Shown: piece by piece, positions 9,898-22,789 of the stretch | Position numbering within the stretch: the first letter of the stretch is position 1 | How the letters are laid out: every line of letters begins with the position of its first letter | Position numbers and translations under genes: made by a program | NCBI GenBank assembly: GCA_002633005.1 | Contig: NMRA01000028.1 | Location: 1,460,753 to 1,524,752, forward strand | DNA: 64,000 nt | Direction of reading: 5' to 3' | Source: Phoronis australis | Lineage: Eukaryota; Phoronida; Phoronidae | The notes under the pieces: model-generated | The model's database searches: none | Told to the model about the DNA's origin: nothing | Seen by the model: the letters and a program-made list of their open reading frames with translations, nothing else

Positions 9898-12800
9898 CCC
9901 GTCTTATTCCATGTATATTTTCTTTTCAGCCGTTTCCGCACTGCCACCCTACTTGTCCTACTACATGTTTGCCATCGGTCTGTCCAAAGGTGAGATTGCC
10001 ATCATCTACGGACTACTGCCTTTTGTTGCTTTCTTTGTCCGCCCAATCTTCGGTTTGTTGGCCGACCACTACCATAAACACAAGTTGATTCTCCTGCTCA
10101 GCTGCGTTCTGATGGGACTCTCTCATATGTTATTCCTCTTGGCTCCGTTGATTGATGGCCATCCCTCCGTTCTCATGAATTGCCGTGGCGAACAAGTCGA
10201 AATTCACAACGACAGCCTGCCAATGATGAACAGCCTGCTAGAGGATCTACGAGCTAATAATGGAAGGCAGTGCCAACTGGACTGTAAATTCTCTAAGTCG
10301 GTACAGTTTTGTACTATAGATTCCTCCGCAACAGTAGTGTGTCAGCCAAACATCAGCACCGGAAGTTTTACTTACAATTTGTCTGCCGTGGCCAACTTGG
10401 GGCATAAGGAGAAGAACACCGGTATAGAAAGTGTCGGAGATAATCAGGGCTTTGACAACCACTCGACCAGCTTGATGAATATGAATTATAACTTTACCAA
10501 TGCTACCTACATTCATACTGTACAATATCCGCGGCACTTACCAGCCCCAATTATTCATAACAACACTAACTATGTCTTGCTAACCTGCGATATGTCCGAA
10601 TCTCCAATAGAATGTCAGGTAAAATGTCTTGAAGAAAACAGATATGGACATCAGTTCTGGTTCATGCTTGTCATTAGTTTTGTGACTCAAATGTTCATCA
10701 ATCCAGTACTAAGTATGAGCGATGGCATTGCCTATGCCATTCTGGGCAATGAGCATGAGAAGTGGGGCAACCAGCGACTATGGGGCACTGTAGGTCAGAT
10801 TATCGCTGCCATCTCTGCAGGGCTCCTAATGGATTCGTACGGCATTGGGAGCGTGACCTCGGTCAACTTTGACCTCATCTTCTACTTATTCGCTGGCCTG
10901 TCTGTCATGACAACAGTCTCCGCCTACTTCCTCCAGATCCCTAAGGACATGCATTGTCATCAGGTGATGAAGAGCATGGGTGAGCTGCTAAAGATGGCTG
11001 ATGTACTGGTGCTGCTCTCTTTAAGCTTCTTCATGGGCTCTTTCTTGGGTATCAACATGGTCTACGTCTTCATTTTTATGGAGGTAATCAGTCCATGATT
11101 TTCCATTTTTAAAAAACAGGAATAGGTTTTAGAAAAGGTTTTAGCCAATTCAATTTTACTATTTCAAAGTGAAACGTGACTTGCAAACTGCTTTGCTTTT
11201 TCCAATGAATTGTGCCACAGGTCCATTTTACTGGTCAGCTGCTTCACAACATGTTATGGTTTCTTAAAACCAGAAACAATTCCACCTTCAAAAATGAAGA
11301 ACTACTTGAACATGTCTGCTGCAAACGATAAGCGACTAGTTTATGGCCAGAGTTGTGGAATTTGATGAATACGTTTGATTTTTGCACCAAATTAATCCCT
11401 TAACACGTTCAAGTTCTGAGCCATAGCAAATATCAGACCGTATTTTGGACAATTGGAAATTTTTGAAAAATGAAAAGTGGGAATTTCAACTATTATTTGT
11501 ATTCGAAATTGGTGATATTTTTCCATATGATATCTCATTGAATATGTGAATTCCATTCAGAACCTTTAATGCCTCGAAAGAAGTCAGATTTGGTGAATTC
11601 TGTCTGTTTTACGTTATCGCAGATAATCGATTTCTAAAACCAACTGTCCCTGGAGAAGAACTGTTCACTAGGTTTATTGGCACATGCTGCTAAATTGGGT
11701 CAAACCTAGCAATTTCGTTTGACCAAGCAGTTCCCTACTGCTGTACTAATTTCACCAAAATATCTCATAAATCCTGAACTGTATATTCACACTACATTCA
11801 TGAGAATTCTGGAAGGGGGAAATGTTGTGTTTGCAAAAGTGACCCCATACAAAGTTGAATACCTATTGTTTAGTCAAAGACAATGAAACTAGGATTGCAA
11901 CAAGTACTTGCAAAGAGGTCTGTCTTGGAATGGCATGTAATGAAAACTAAGAGAGGTTGTAATTAAATGACAGATTTATTATTGGGAATTTTTTATTCTT
12001 GGCCTCGCGTAGAATTTTCCTCTGAACGTAGTAATGCTAGTCTTTTTGTTGTACTTGGAATGACTATTTTGCCATGGAGTTTCAAAACTTTCTTTTCAAA
12101 AACCCAAAGTATTACTTCAGATATATATTTACGGTATTTTGCTTTCAGTTTACATTTTTAGAAAAAAATTTCTTTTTCTTTCAATAATCCGTGATGAACC
12201 TGTGATGCAAACTGTGTAGTATAGTAGTTTGTGTTATCTCCTGTTGTAGTACTTGAGTCATTTTCTGGGTATTACAGCTTAGCAAGTCGTGCAATGTTTA
12301 GACTCACAGAATTAAAAATCTTGTTTCAGGAGTTGAATGCACCTAAGTACCTTATGGGAATCATCCTCGCCGAGGCCCACATTGTTGAACTTCCTATGCT
12401 CTTCTTTGCTGGTCATGTGATCACGCGCATCGGCCACATCAGTTGTTTCCACATCGGCACTCTTGCCTACGCCATAAAGTTGTTTGCTTACGGTTTCATC
12501 ACCAACCCGTTCTGGCTCATTCTTGTTGAACCTTTGCACGCTTGTGCGTTTGCATTATTCTACGCGTCGGCGTCAGCACTAGCCAGCAAGATATCCCCTG
12601 TGGAACTTTCAGCCACCATGCAGGGTCTGTTGGGAGGTGTTTACTTCGGTCTTGGTGAGTCTGTTCTAACAGTAACGAAGAGCCTGTGAATACCAAGACC
12701 ATATAGTGGTCAATTGTTCATCATATAACCACTGCATGCTAGTTTAGTTGTTTGTGCTTTGTGATAGTTTATTGCTAATAGCTCCTATTCTTTGATGGGT

Positions 12801-15235
12801 AACTTGAAGCCTTCATTACCCCCAGGGTTCCACATACTGTGTTCTTGACACTCGAGAGTCTCTCTGAAGTGTTGGCCTGTTTGCATTATGTAAATAGCGC
12901 AATGTAGCTGACAGCCTAAACGTATAGCAAGAACACGTTTAGTTTGTATGCTGAAGTTGTTATACAACTTGTGTCAGTCATTATTATCTATGATGTGTAT
13001 AGCAAGACAAGGTTACACTATGCCATGTTACTATTTAATATACATCTGGCATGCCTGAAAACTGATTAGTTCTTTTGTTGTAGCTATGGGTGTGGGAAGC
13101 CTGACTGGCGGTTTCATCTACCAATCATACGACGCCTACACCATGTGGCGCATTTTTGGAATTACTGGATTTGTCCTCTTTGTCGTGTACGCTGTCATTT
13201 ACCATGCCATCATGAGGAAGCCATTTATTCAGCGTGTGGCAGGGCCCTCTGTAGAGCAGACAGGTGAATCAAGTGAACCCTTGGAGGTTGAGTCTTTAAA
13301 TCCTGGTGAGTGGAATAGCGGATGTGTGGTTAGTTATGAGCTGAGCAAATTTGTGACCCACCACCACAAAATGAGTCTTAAGTGTCGGAATTTGTCATTT
13401 TTTTAATTGTTATTTTTTCTGAACATACAGTATTTTCTGATCATTTTGAGGTATGAAACATGTCCTTATCTTCACAAATGACCGAGTTATTGCCAATTCT
13501 AGTCGGGGAAAACGAAAATTAAGAACTTTCAGAAGTCAACTTGGCCGAGAAAAAGTGCCGATAGTGTCTTTAAAATTTCCATAGCAACCTGCAGTTGAAT
13601 GCTACATTTCAGACTTATTAGTATATACAACAACATAAACAAATAAAAGTAATCAAAAATTAGAAAAAATATAGACCTTATTATGTAATCTCAGCCAAAA
13701 AGGAGTGATATTCATGTTGGGTTGCTGCAACTGGGTCTATAAATTTTCCAGCTAATGTATACAGGGTCAGTCCACTTGTGGCAGGAGGGGTTACTGCAAG
13801 TAAAACAAGTAGTTAAAGTGTATTTTGGCGAAGCTTAATAAAATGAAGTCCTGTAGATTAAAAAATACACGTTCGTGGCTGACTTTTGTTCAAAATAATT
13901 CAAAATTTTATGCTAGTGTGAATAATTTTTAAAAAAATGACAATCACTCATCTCTATCCAAGTCCACCGACAGTGACTGAAGAGCAACGATTTCCTCGAC
14001 TTCTCACCGAGTGATTCAGCCCTATCGAAGATTGTTCTCTCTTGCAGTAATATTCAGCTGCTTGCACCCCAATCCACTGGCTTTGCAGGTACAAGACATT
14101 GTTCTGCGATTAAGCTAATCCGGACTGTTTTCTTCAAGTTCTGTTTGTTCCAATCCAACGTAACCGTATTCGCGATGGGTCGATCATGAAACTCATCTGG
14201 CGACGAGTTGCTGCCATCAGACGACTCGACGCTGTCACGAAATTCCTCCTTGTCTCCATCCACAAATGTGCTCTTTGATGAGTTCAGTTAATTCTCGCTG
14301 ATCCTGATACAGCAGTTAATCACTGAGATATCAGCTACACTGCGACCAGCCATCTTACTGTCTTGTAAACATGCCGTGACCTCGCGACCCCACAGTTTCA
14401 CGCCCACTTAACTAGTTCTAGCGAATGAGGTCAACGATGTATTGGGTTAAAAGGTCGTTGCTAGCTAAAAGACTGGTGAGTGGCACTTCTGTTGAATGTA
14501 CCCCGAATGCAAAAAGTGAAATTACAACTGATGATTGGACGAAAAACTTAAAGAGCTCACTACATGCATAATTAGCAGAGTTTGACCTTTCTGTTGATGT
14601 GTTTATGAGCGAATTGGGTCATCGGGTGACTGAGCAATGGGGACACGAAAACCGGCAAATTTCGATGAAAATTTCCCGAGATATGCAGTCGTGGAGAAGG
14701 TGATGTTTTTCAAAATGAAATAAATAAGGTTTAAAATGAAGTTTGCTTGTTTTTAAATATTGTTTTGTGAAGTAGAATGAATAAATAAGCATAACCTGCA
14801 CTAAAAAAAATTTGACCTAATTTTAACTGATAGCGACTGTTTGCAGTCCTGTCAGGAAATAGAGTTTCCGACTTAAGACTCATTTTGTGGTGGTGGGTCA
14901 CATTTTGGTTGTGGTAGCGTTTTGATAACAAATGATGGAACGTGTGTTTGGTTAGGGTTATGGGCTTCCTACCCTATAATACATTCACACTCACTGCTTG
15001 TATGCCCCTCTTCCTGCTGTCACATGTATTTTGTTGTTTATTTTACTTCGTATTATTGCCTGATGACGAGACATGCAGTCTCGAAATGTAGCCAATGTTT
15101 TAATTTGTTTGTTTGTTATGTCTCTCGGTGTTTTGCTACTACATAGCTGCACACCTGAAGAGAGAAGGTTGTTTCGGCGCTATGAGTAACTCTGTATCAA
15201 GCTTTCAAACAAAAAGTTTAGTTATGTTTCAACAA

Positions 15236-15272
<37 letters not shown>

Positions 15273-18200
15273 GTGTGTGTGTGTGCGTGTGTGCGTGCGT
15301 GTGTGTGTGTGCGTGTGTGTCTTTATAATATGTGTATGTGTATGACTGTGTAGTGGTATGTAATATTTATTTATTTTAGTGACAAGTACAATTAAATCAA
15401 ACAGTATATATAACATTCGTAAGAAAGACAAGTACCCAGCCCAGTTGGGCTTATTAGTCACTTTAACCACACACTCAGATGTAGGCTTACCTCAAATGCA
15501 TCGGTTTTTAAGTTCAAAAGCAGACTTGATATATTTGGCAAATTGCCTAGGGAAATACTGAAATAGCAGTTTTAACGTATCTAATCTACTGAAATCTGTT
15601 CGGGATTTGAAGTGAAACATTATTAAACAGAATAAACCTCCATGAGTCATAAAAAGAACAATCAAACAAAGTGTAGCTCATCCTCCACAGAACCAGAATC
15701 ACAACACAAGCAAAGTCTTTCACTTACAGGAGTGTTTACATAATGACCAGTTTCCAAGTGCAAAGGGAGATTTCCTGCTCTAAGCAGTGTATGTGTATGA
15801 GTGTATAATGTGTATGTGAATATGTATATCTGTGTATGTGAATATGTATGTCTGAGTACAGGGCTCGACGCTATTCAAATCGCCAGGTCGCATTTTGCGA
15901 CTTAGCCAAAATCCCAGATTGCATTTTCAAAATCCAGCTCGCGTTCATAAATGCCAGGTCGCAAAAATTTTCCGCCATTTTTACATTCCAAAATTGATTT
16001 TTAGATCACCGAGAAAATGTTTAGATTATGCTCTTACCTGCAGCGTTAAATACTGACAGATTTCAGATCGCAAAACTGAGTTCGTTCATGCCGGCACAGT
16101 ATTACTGTTCTTCACGACTGCCCTAAAGCGCATGGCAAGTTGCCAACGTGAAAGTTGAATCAGTGCTCCCTAACTGACACGTGCATTCGAGAAGCTAAGT
16201 TTGCGATGTGAAAAGGGAGAAAATGACCGTTGAAGAAGTAGCCGTGATTTTGGTAGGTCTGACCTGCTACTGGCTGTCATCAAAGTCGTCAAAGATCCAA
16301 ACTAACTCGGTGTGCAAATTCCCTCCACTTTTTGTTCGCAACCCATATTTTGCAACTTAACTCGACGTTTGAAAAACATCTGACAAAAAACGTGAAACGA
16401 TGCCCTAACCGAATGACGTATTTGGATGCGCGGGAAAAATTCAGCGCAAATTTTATAACAAAAATGTGGTACTTATGCTGTTTACGTACTCAACAATTCG
16501 TTTTCTATGAAATGAATAGCCTCAAAATAATTCCCAACTACGTGCGGGATTCCATCGCGTAATTCGAGTTTGCTGCTCAATACCTTCCAAGTAGGGGGAA
16601 AATAGGTCAGTTACGTAACAACACGCATGTCACTAGTGTTAAGTTTCTTTCTCAGGTATGAAACAAAGCCGGGATTAGGTTTTTACATGTTGAGAAAAGA
16701 TGTTTTTGAAAACTGAATTTGTTGTGTGAAATGAGAGTGACACACTATACAGGCTGCGTGTCAATTTTAAACCACGCGCGGTCGTTTGTGAAGTGCGCTA
16801 TGATGGGCGCTAGCCTGAACCGTGGGCGCTTAATGGGAAATTCTCAAAGGTTGAAGGGGAACGCGTAGTAAATCAGTGACCGCTTATTACAAAACACTTC
16901 AAAGGTAGGGAGTAGGCTTTTGCGTGAGCATTGCCGTTAACCTGAGTGCATTAATAAGATATTAAACGACTGCAATGGTAAGAAATGATATAATAATAGG
17001 ATTTTGCGAGACAAACTTCATCGAGTTCAGAGGTGACTTTCTGGATATCGTTACCACCTACACTGTACCTTTACAGCCACCCGGAATAATTTTGTTTTTA
17101 ATTGCCCGCTTCAGCCAGAACAAGATTGTTTCTATTGGAGTCTGAACAGCGACGGTGGTCCGGGGAGCGAAAACTTGCCAGGGGGGTGTATGAAGAGAAG
17201 AACAAAAAAATCGCTGACCACAATTTCACATCTAGTACTCGTTTAGTTGCAACAGCTGGCTATGGGAATAGAGTATAGGGTTTAGGGAACATCAACCTCG
17301 GGAAACATCGTCACAGAAAATATCAGTTCTGGGTTGTATCGGTACCGGGGAATATCGTAAAGTATCGGATCTTTTATAACTGCCGGGAATCTATGAGTTC
17401 ATTTTCAAATAAACCACTGGCACGTACCCTGGTGCTTAACAGAGCCAAGCTGGTATACTCTTTCACTTAGGACTGTAGCTGTTCCCTTTTGATTTGCAGC
17501 TTTGAAGTGGTGCGCACGCGTGAGTCCCCCCACTTGAATCGCAGGAGCAGGCCTACACTTTACATACGCATACCCAGCCTAAAATATTGGGGGGGGGCTC
17601 GAATTCTTCCATATGCGGACCTGTTACTGAAAAAAAATCAACAAGGACTAAAAAACGGAGCCACTAGGTTCAGGCCTGCCAATCGTGCATCCGCGGCGAA
17701 TTCCTGTGGACTTTGTGGATTTTTGTCTCGTTTACTCGCGGGACTTTTTGTTTCACTGAGGCGAACCTTTTTGCCCAGTTCGCTAAATTGGGGGCTCGTT
17801 CGAGCACCCCAATCCCCCTTGGGTGCGCCCATTATTTACGCTGGCAGCAACGTGTGAAAGTCAAACCGTATTTCGCGCACGTAGCCCCAGAAACAAGTAA
17901 AGGGGTTAAATAATTTCTTGGTAACTCAAAACTGAAAGTAAAGACGTGACAGTCGTTTGGTGATTAATAGAGTTGTCATTTTCACTTTCTTGGCTGTCAT
18001 ATGCAATAAGAAACGAGACGCACATCTCTAAGTCACGATTGTCTGCCGGGACCGCTTGCGCGCTAACAACGGGACCGATCAGTGCCGCAGTGCCGGCAAT
18101 ATCAGAGATGTTGTGGATATTTGGTACATGTAATAAGGACATCTTACGGAAAAAAATAAACATATTTATCCACCACAAAGTTTGATAAGTTAATCGCTTA

Positions 18201-20709
18201 AGAATTAGTAGAAGCACTGCCGTTTTCTGACATTTTATCACGTGTTATGCAGTGGCCCAAAACTTTTCGGCCTGAATTCGGAAACTTGCAAAAGTGGTCG
18301 AAAGTGTTAGCCAATGAAACGCGTCAAAGATCGATTCTGCATACCCCATGTTTACGCGACTTGCTTACATGTACAAGTCATCGGGGGGCTGTTATCGTTT
18401 GACGTTCTTTTGAACTTGGATTTGGCAACAACCAAATAACGGTCGGATTAACAAGAGTTGCTTTATATTTGCCAGGTTTCTGCCGAGAAGTGTAAAAACT
18501 CAGTTCGCATATGTTGGAAATTCCTGGTCGCATTTAGCGACTTGATACGTACGAGCTGACAAAAATCTCAGCTCGCATTTCCAAATTTCAGGTCGCAAAT
18601 GCGACCTGCAGCTCATTATGTCGAGCCCTGGTGTATGTGAATATGTATGTCTGCGTATGTGAATATGTATGTCTGCGTATGTGAATATGTATGTCTGCGT
18701 ATGTGAATATGTGTGTCTGCGTATGTGAATATGTGTGTCTGCGTATGTGAATATGTATGTCTGTGTATGTGAATATGTATGACTGTGTATGTGAATATGT
18801 ATGTCTCTGTATGTGAATGTGTATGACTGTGTATGTGAATATGCATGACTGTGTATGTGAATATGTATGACTGTGTATGTGAATATGTATGACTGTGTAT
18901 GTGAATATGTATGACTGTGTATGGGAATATGTATGACTGTGTATGTGAATATGTATGACTGTGTATGTGAATAATTGTGTACGTTTGTGTATGTGTATGA
19001 CTGTATATGTGTATGATTAACTGGGCAGCATCCAACTTTGGCACAGTTTGACACACCAAAGTGTGGCTAGGTATCCATTTTATGCACCCAACTTTGTTGA
19101 TGCATATTGCTGTCATATCTGTCTGGACATCCGCTGCTTTTTCTTTTAAACCCCTTAATGAGGTGCGCTCCTATGGAGCTGACATAGGATGACAAGTTTT
19201 GGACTGATTCAACTACCTATGTACTCCATAGTGGCAATTTTAGCTTTTCATGTTTGCTTTTGTTTCTTCAGTTCCTGATGGATTGTCATGAAATTTGGCA
19301 ATAAATTTCTATTAAGGAGATGGCTCCCCTTTTCCAGTTGCGGATGTGTCTGATATATTGGTTATAAATTTTCAATTCATTTTGTTCAAGTCCAGCTCTC
19401 TATATGTCAGAGCGGTGGAGGAAGCAGCAGTAGACTGCAGAAGTTTGGTAATGCCCTGGACGATTTGTAGTGGACCCATCTCTCTTTTGTCATATGCATG
19501 GACCCTAGTACTTAGAAAAGTAAAAAAGATGAAACATAAAATGGAAACTTTATTCAATGTCACTGCCAGTCAGTCACAGTTTCAAAAAGTTTATTCGGCT
19601 GTCCCCCCCCCCCGTTTTGCACGCTACTGTCGGGAAGTATCATTGTGAAAATTGGCAAATGTGTTATTGATGCAAAGACCAACTCTATCTCCTTTACCAT
19701 TTGCTGACAACGGATGATGATGAATTTCAAATCAATCCGACTACTGCTGGGTCCCCTAGTGGCAATTTTAGTTTTCCTCATTTGTCTCTGTGTCTGTATC
19801 TGATGGATTTTTGTGAAATTTGGAAAATAGGTTTTTCTTTTAAATTTCAGAGTTCAGACAGATTTAACTTATTCTGCATCGCCTATTCTTTCAAGTCTGT
19901 TTTCTGGCATCCGTCTCTTTATTCACCATGATACTGCTCAAGGGATCTTTATGAAACTTTGTGCTCACATAATGAATCAGAGAATATTCATTATTATTAT
20001 TATATTATTCTTCACACTGATATACCTCTGCAATCTTCATTGATTTTGTAAAGTTAGGATGAACCCACATCCTTTCTACTGTTATTCCATGTGTTCTCTC
20101 AACTAGACCATTGAACATTTGGGCATTGTTTCTTTAATTACTGGTTAACAGTAAGAATACCATCACAGACTTGTAACTTCTCGTGTAAAACTTGTTTTTA
20201 GTGTTTATTTTTAGTTGACGCCATTTTCTTGACCCAGTTCATCCTTCGAAAGATGTCTGGTCGTGTATGCTCTTGCAGCTAATTTTTAAGTGCAAGTCAG
20301 AATTAATCTCCAGTTTACACTTACTAAATGTATGATCTTAGTGAAGTGCGTAGAATATCAATTCAAGCAACATATTTGCTGATGCACATGTATTTTTAGC
20401 GGTTTAAACTGTGCCACATTCCTTTGATCATCATGTCAAAGAGTACTGCTATTGAAGAGTTAGTGACGAGGCATGATGACTGTGATATACTGTTGGGTTA
20501 AAGGGATATTATATGCATCACCAACTGTGTCAAGATTTGGCAAAGTTCTGACCAGTCTCCCCAATTTATTTTAAAATCTACTGTTGTAGTGGCTTTTAGT
20601 GAAGTGTCGAACCTGCGATCTGACTTGGTATTAATATGTATTTCCAGCTAATGATGCAGTAGAGACACCTTCAGGCGCTGATGAGAAACATCTTGAGAAC
20701 AACTGTTGA
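9887..20709 (+). CDS. MFSD6: MFSD6-like major facilitator superfamily protein
   Basis: Multi-pass membrane protein of the MFSD6/MFSD6L branch of the major facilitator superfamily; its substrate is not inferable from sequence. Exons: to 11083 (from splice acceptor AG at 9928-9929, or from ATG 9887), 12330-12654, 13084-13305 and 20648-20709 (TGA). Phases join cleanly: GAG|GAG, G|CT, G|CT. From ATG 9887 the protein is 601 aa. Visible features: a first transmembrane block (SALPPYLSYYMFAIGLSKGE); the MFS loop motif GLLADHYHKHK; a long extracellular loop of about residues 85-250 with many Cys and N-glycosylation sequons (NIS, NLS, NHS, NFT, NAT, NNT); then FIFMEELNAPKYLMG and a GHI segment as in MFSD6. 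The C-terminal tail is short and acidic. If the 9929 acceptor is used, an upstream exon ending in phase 1 is missing from this annotation. An unspliced exon 3 would end at 13406. A poly(A) signal AATAAA lies at about 20904. Confidence 0.88.
13352..14902. mobile_element. 1.55-kb terminal-inverted-repeat element in MFSD6 last intron
   Basis: Left end TGTGACCCACCACCACAAAA (13352 on) is matched by TTTTGTGGTGGTGGGTCACA ending at 14902. The inverted match continues through GAGTCTTAAG, so the ends pair over at least 30 bp. A target-site duplication is unclear (T-rich flanks). It holds no transposase, only a 69-codon acidic minus-strand frame at 14263-14054 with a Ser/Asp-rich stretch. It is probably non-autonomous. 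The left end sits 46 bp after the donor of MFSD6 exon 3. Confidence 0.75.
15238..15321 (+). repeat. (GT)n microsatellite with GCGT interruptions
   Basis: About 80 bp of GT dinucleotides with periodic C substitutions, inside the MFSD6 last intron. The Val/Cys and His/Thr reading frames crossing it are artefacts. Confidence 0.95.
15788..15858 (+). repeat. Left part of an interrupted TATGTGAATATG minisatellite
   Basis: Units of about 22 bp containing GTATGTGAATATGTAT and TCTG stop abruptly at 15858. They resume at 18631 after a 2.77-kb inverted-repeat element. Confidence 0.8.
15859..18630. mobile_element. 2.8-kb hAT-like inverted-repeat element (non-autonomous)
   Basis: The ends are CAGGGCTCGAC at 15859 and GTCGAGCCCTG ending at 18630. 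CAG...CTG termini with this GGGCTCGA core are common in hAT-type elements. Both subterminal regions carry repeated AGGTCGCA and AGCTCGC words in opposite orientations. No transposase frame survives; the longest frames are 122 and 111 codons with no recognised domain. A clean 8-bp target duplication was not seen. A segment at about 17735-17840 belongs to another dispersed family also present at 25683-25765 and 30845-30935. Confidence 0.65.
18631..18985 (+). repeat. Right part of the TATGTGAATATG minisatellite
   Basis: About 16 units of 22 bp (GTATGTGAATATGTATG plus TCTGC or ACTGT variants). Long minus-strand His/Ile/Thr/Tyr frames across it (18500-19116) are repeat translation and not genes. 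Confidence 0.95.
19075..19330 (+). repeat. Dispersed repeat, same family as 5030-5290
   Basis: Starts at TATGCACCCAACTTTG, contains CATAGTGGCAATTTTAG and ends near TGTCATGAAATTTGGCAATA. It lies in the MFSD6 last intron. Confidence 0.5.
19690..19960 (+). repeat. Dispersed repeat, second intronic copy
   Basis: Contains CTGACAACGGATGATGATGA and CCCCTAGTGGCAATTTTAG, matching 5165-5225 closely (GACGACAGGTGATAACGAG, then CCCCTAGTGGGAGTTTTAG). Confidence 0.5.
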
Positions 20710-20777
20710 CATGTCATAATTTAAACTAAGCTCAACTTGGAAAATCACTGGCTTGCATAGGCAGAACAGTACAGAAG

Positions 20778-20851
20778 GCAGTGTGGCCTAACGGAATTTG
20801 TGTCTTCCTTTACTCAAGGTCGTGGGTTCAAGTTCTTCTGAGGCACACTGC
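20778..20851 (+). repeat. tRNA-Leu-like sequence (SINE head or tRNA pseudogene)
   Basis: A 74-base stretch with an exact 7-bp acceptor-type pairing (GCAGTGT with ACACTGC). The A-box-like word TGGCCTAACGG is at 20784-20794 and the B-box-like GGTTCAAGTTC at 20825-20835. The GTGGCC...CG and CGTGGGTTCAA phrases recall tRNA-Leu. The anticodon arm is degenerate, so it is probably not functional. It lies 70 bp past the MFSD6 stop codon, in the predicted 3' UTR. Confidence 0.6.
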
Positions 20852-22789
20852 TAGACCCTTGAGTCAGGTTGCTAGCTCCTTGACTCGGTTTCAACTATTT
20901 ATTAATAAAGCATAAAAATGGTTCCAGGTGATCAGTACAATGAGCCCACCTAAGTGTCCTGCACACGTCTGTACCAGACCACCTGAAATTATAATTGTTT
21001 CAGGCAGAATAATGAATCTCATTGTATAGTTTTGTGCAAACACAGCCTGGTTATAGTCAAAATCAATGAAACTGGTGCATCAGTTATGAAGTTTGATTTT
21101 GTTTTAGTTATAAATAACTAGAAATGTGGATCAAATTTTAGAAATCAAGTACTTAATAAGTAGGAGGAAAATTGGTAGAAATGCCAACATTTCTCATGGA
21201 AATGTGACAGTGTGCCAATTACATAGTTATCATAAACAGGAATTTTGGCTTTGGTTAGTTCATACTTGTTTACTTATAATGCTTTAAACATACTCATTGT
21301 TTGTCTATGAAGTCGTGTTATTCCCAGCACACGTATCTATCTAGTCTTTCAATGACTGTTAAGCCTTTTACGTACCTAATTTTAATTTGTTCTTTTGGTA
21401 TCAGATAACTGGAGACTTACCCGGATACATGATATCTGGTGCTGAGAGTGTGTTGGTACCACTTGATACAACTTAGCTTTATCTGCTGGAAAGTGTTCAT
21501 TTTTTGCGTCATCAGTTTATGAAGAAGCGTTTTCTTGCCAAAACAACAGATTTCAAAATTTCTTGCCAGAAGTCAGTGACTATGGACTTCATTGTTAGTT
21601 AGTGCCCTGTGCTTGGAATGTAAGTGCCAAAATGAAGTGCTTGGATAAACGATCCTTTGTGCATTTGAAACAATTGCCATCCCTCTGAGATTTGCTTTAA
21701 TGAGTCAAATATATACTCTGTATATTGGTATGTTATTTTCAGATGTTATGACAAACTCTTAGTGTCTGCCTAATGAAAATGCCGACACTTAGTGCGAATA
21801 ACATGGCAGCTGTGCTCTTAATTATAAAGTTTGACTAACTGCTAGTTTTTTAGATGCAATAATTATGACATGCTGTAAATGTTTTTGACTTTTACTGTTG
21901 CTCGTAGCAACCTGTGGTGTAAAAGTCCATCTCAATGACAGGCCAATATTTATAGTTTAAAATAAGCTGCAAGTAGCTCAGTCTGCTCTCGGTCTGCAAC
22001 GTGATCACACACGTGAAAACCTTTCGTGTTTGTCATCAGGGTGGTAAAAGTTTTCAAAATTTATCAGCAATTAAACATGGAGGTTTCATAATAGTTCTTC
22101 AGTCTGTAGTGGTCATCAAAATGGCTGTCACAATTGAACAGCTTGGATGTTTTGCTAGTAAAAATGGTTTAGAGTGTAATTTCCGAATTGTTACTTTTTA
22201 GTACTGTTTCTCAACTAGTCAGCTTTTCCTGTTTTCTAAATAGGTGAATGTATTGGAAAGATTGCCTTTAATTAAAAATGTATTACAGCAGCTCACAATA
22301 CTCCTTACAGCCGTAGATTTCTATTTCTATTACCAACAGGAAAATCAAAGCCATCAGCAAACTCAAGAAAACACTTCTGAGTTTATTAGGGCTGACCAAC
22401 CTGAAAATTGCAAATTTGAAAAAAGTGTATACATTTAGCATTGCCTGTGAGTTGAGTTGTCCTGTGATTTGGCATCAATTCAAGTTCGGATGAGCTATGT
22501 TTTTGTACCCTAAAGTGCTACCTATAAGAATTCTCCATTGAAGGTTGAACAAGAAAATGTGTTAGTAATGTTCTATTTAAATAGTTCAAAATTTGAATGA
22601 GATGGTAATGTTTTTGTATCCCTTAGGGATTGGTGTAAGAATTCAACATTGACAGTGAAACAGCAGCAAAATACCTCTGTGTCTTCTTAAATGTTCAGTA
22701 TAGGAAACACCTTTCTTATGTGAACTAGAGAGTTGCTTGTTAACCAGTACCAACACATAACACTGCTGACTAGTCCATATTTTTACTTT

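Noticed and set aside
15113-15470. Val/Cys and His/Thr repeat proteins
   Set aside because: Direct translation of a (GT)n microsatellite.
18500-19116. Minus-strand frames of 166 and 184 codons rich in His, Ile, Thr and Tyr
   Set aside because: They are translations of the 22-bp minisatellite and flanks; two frames are open at once because of the repeat.
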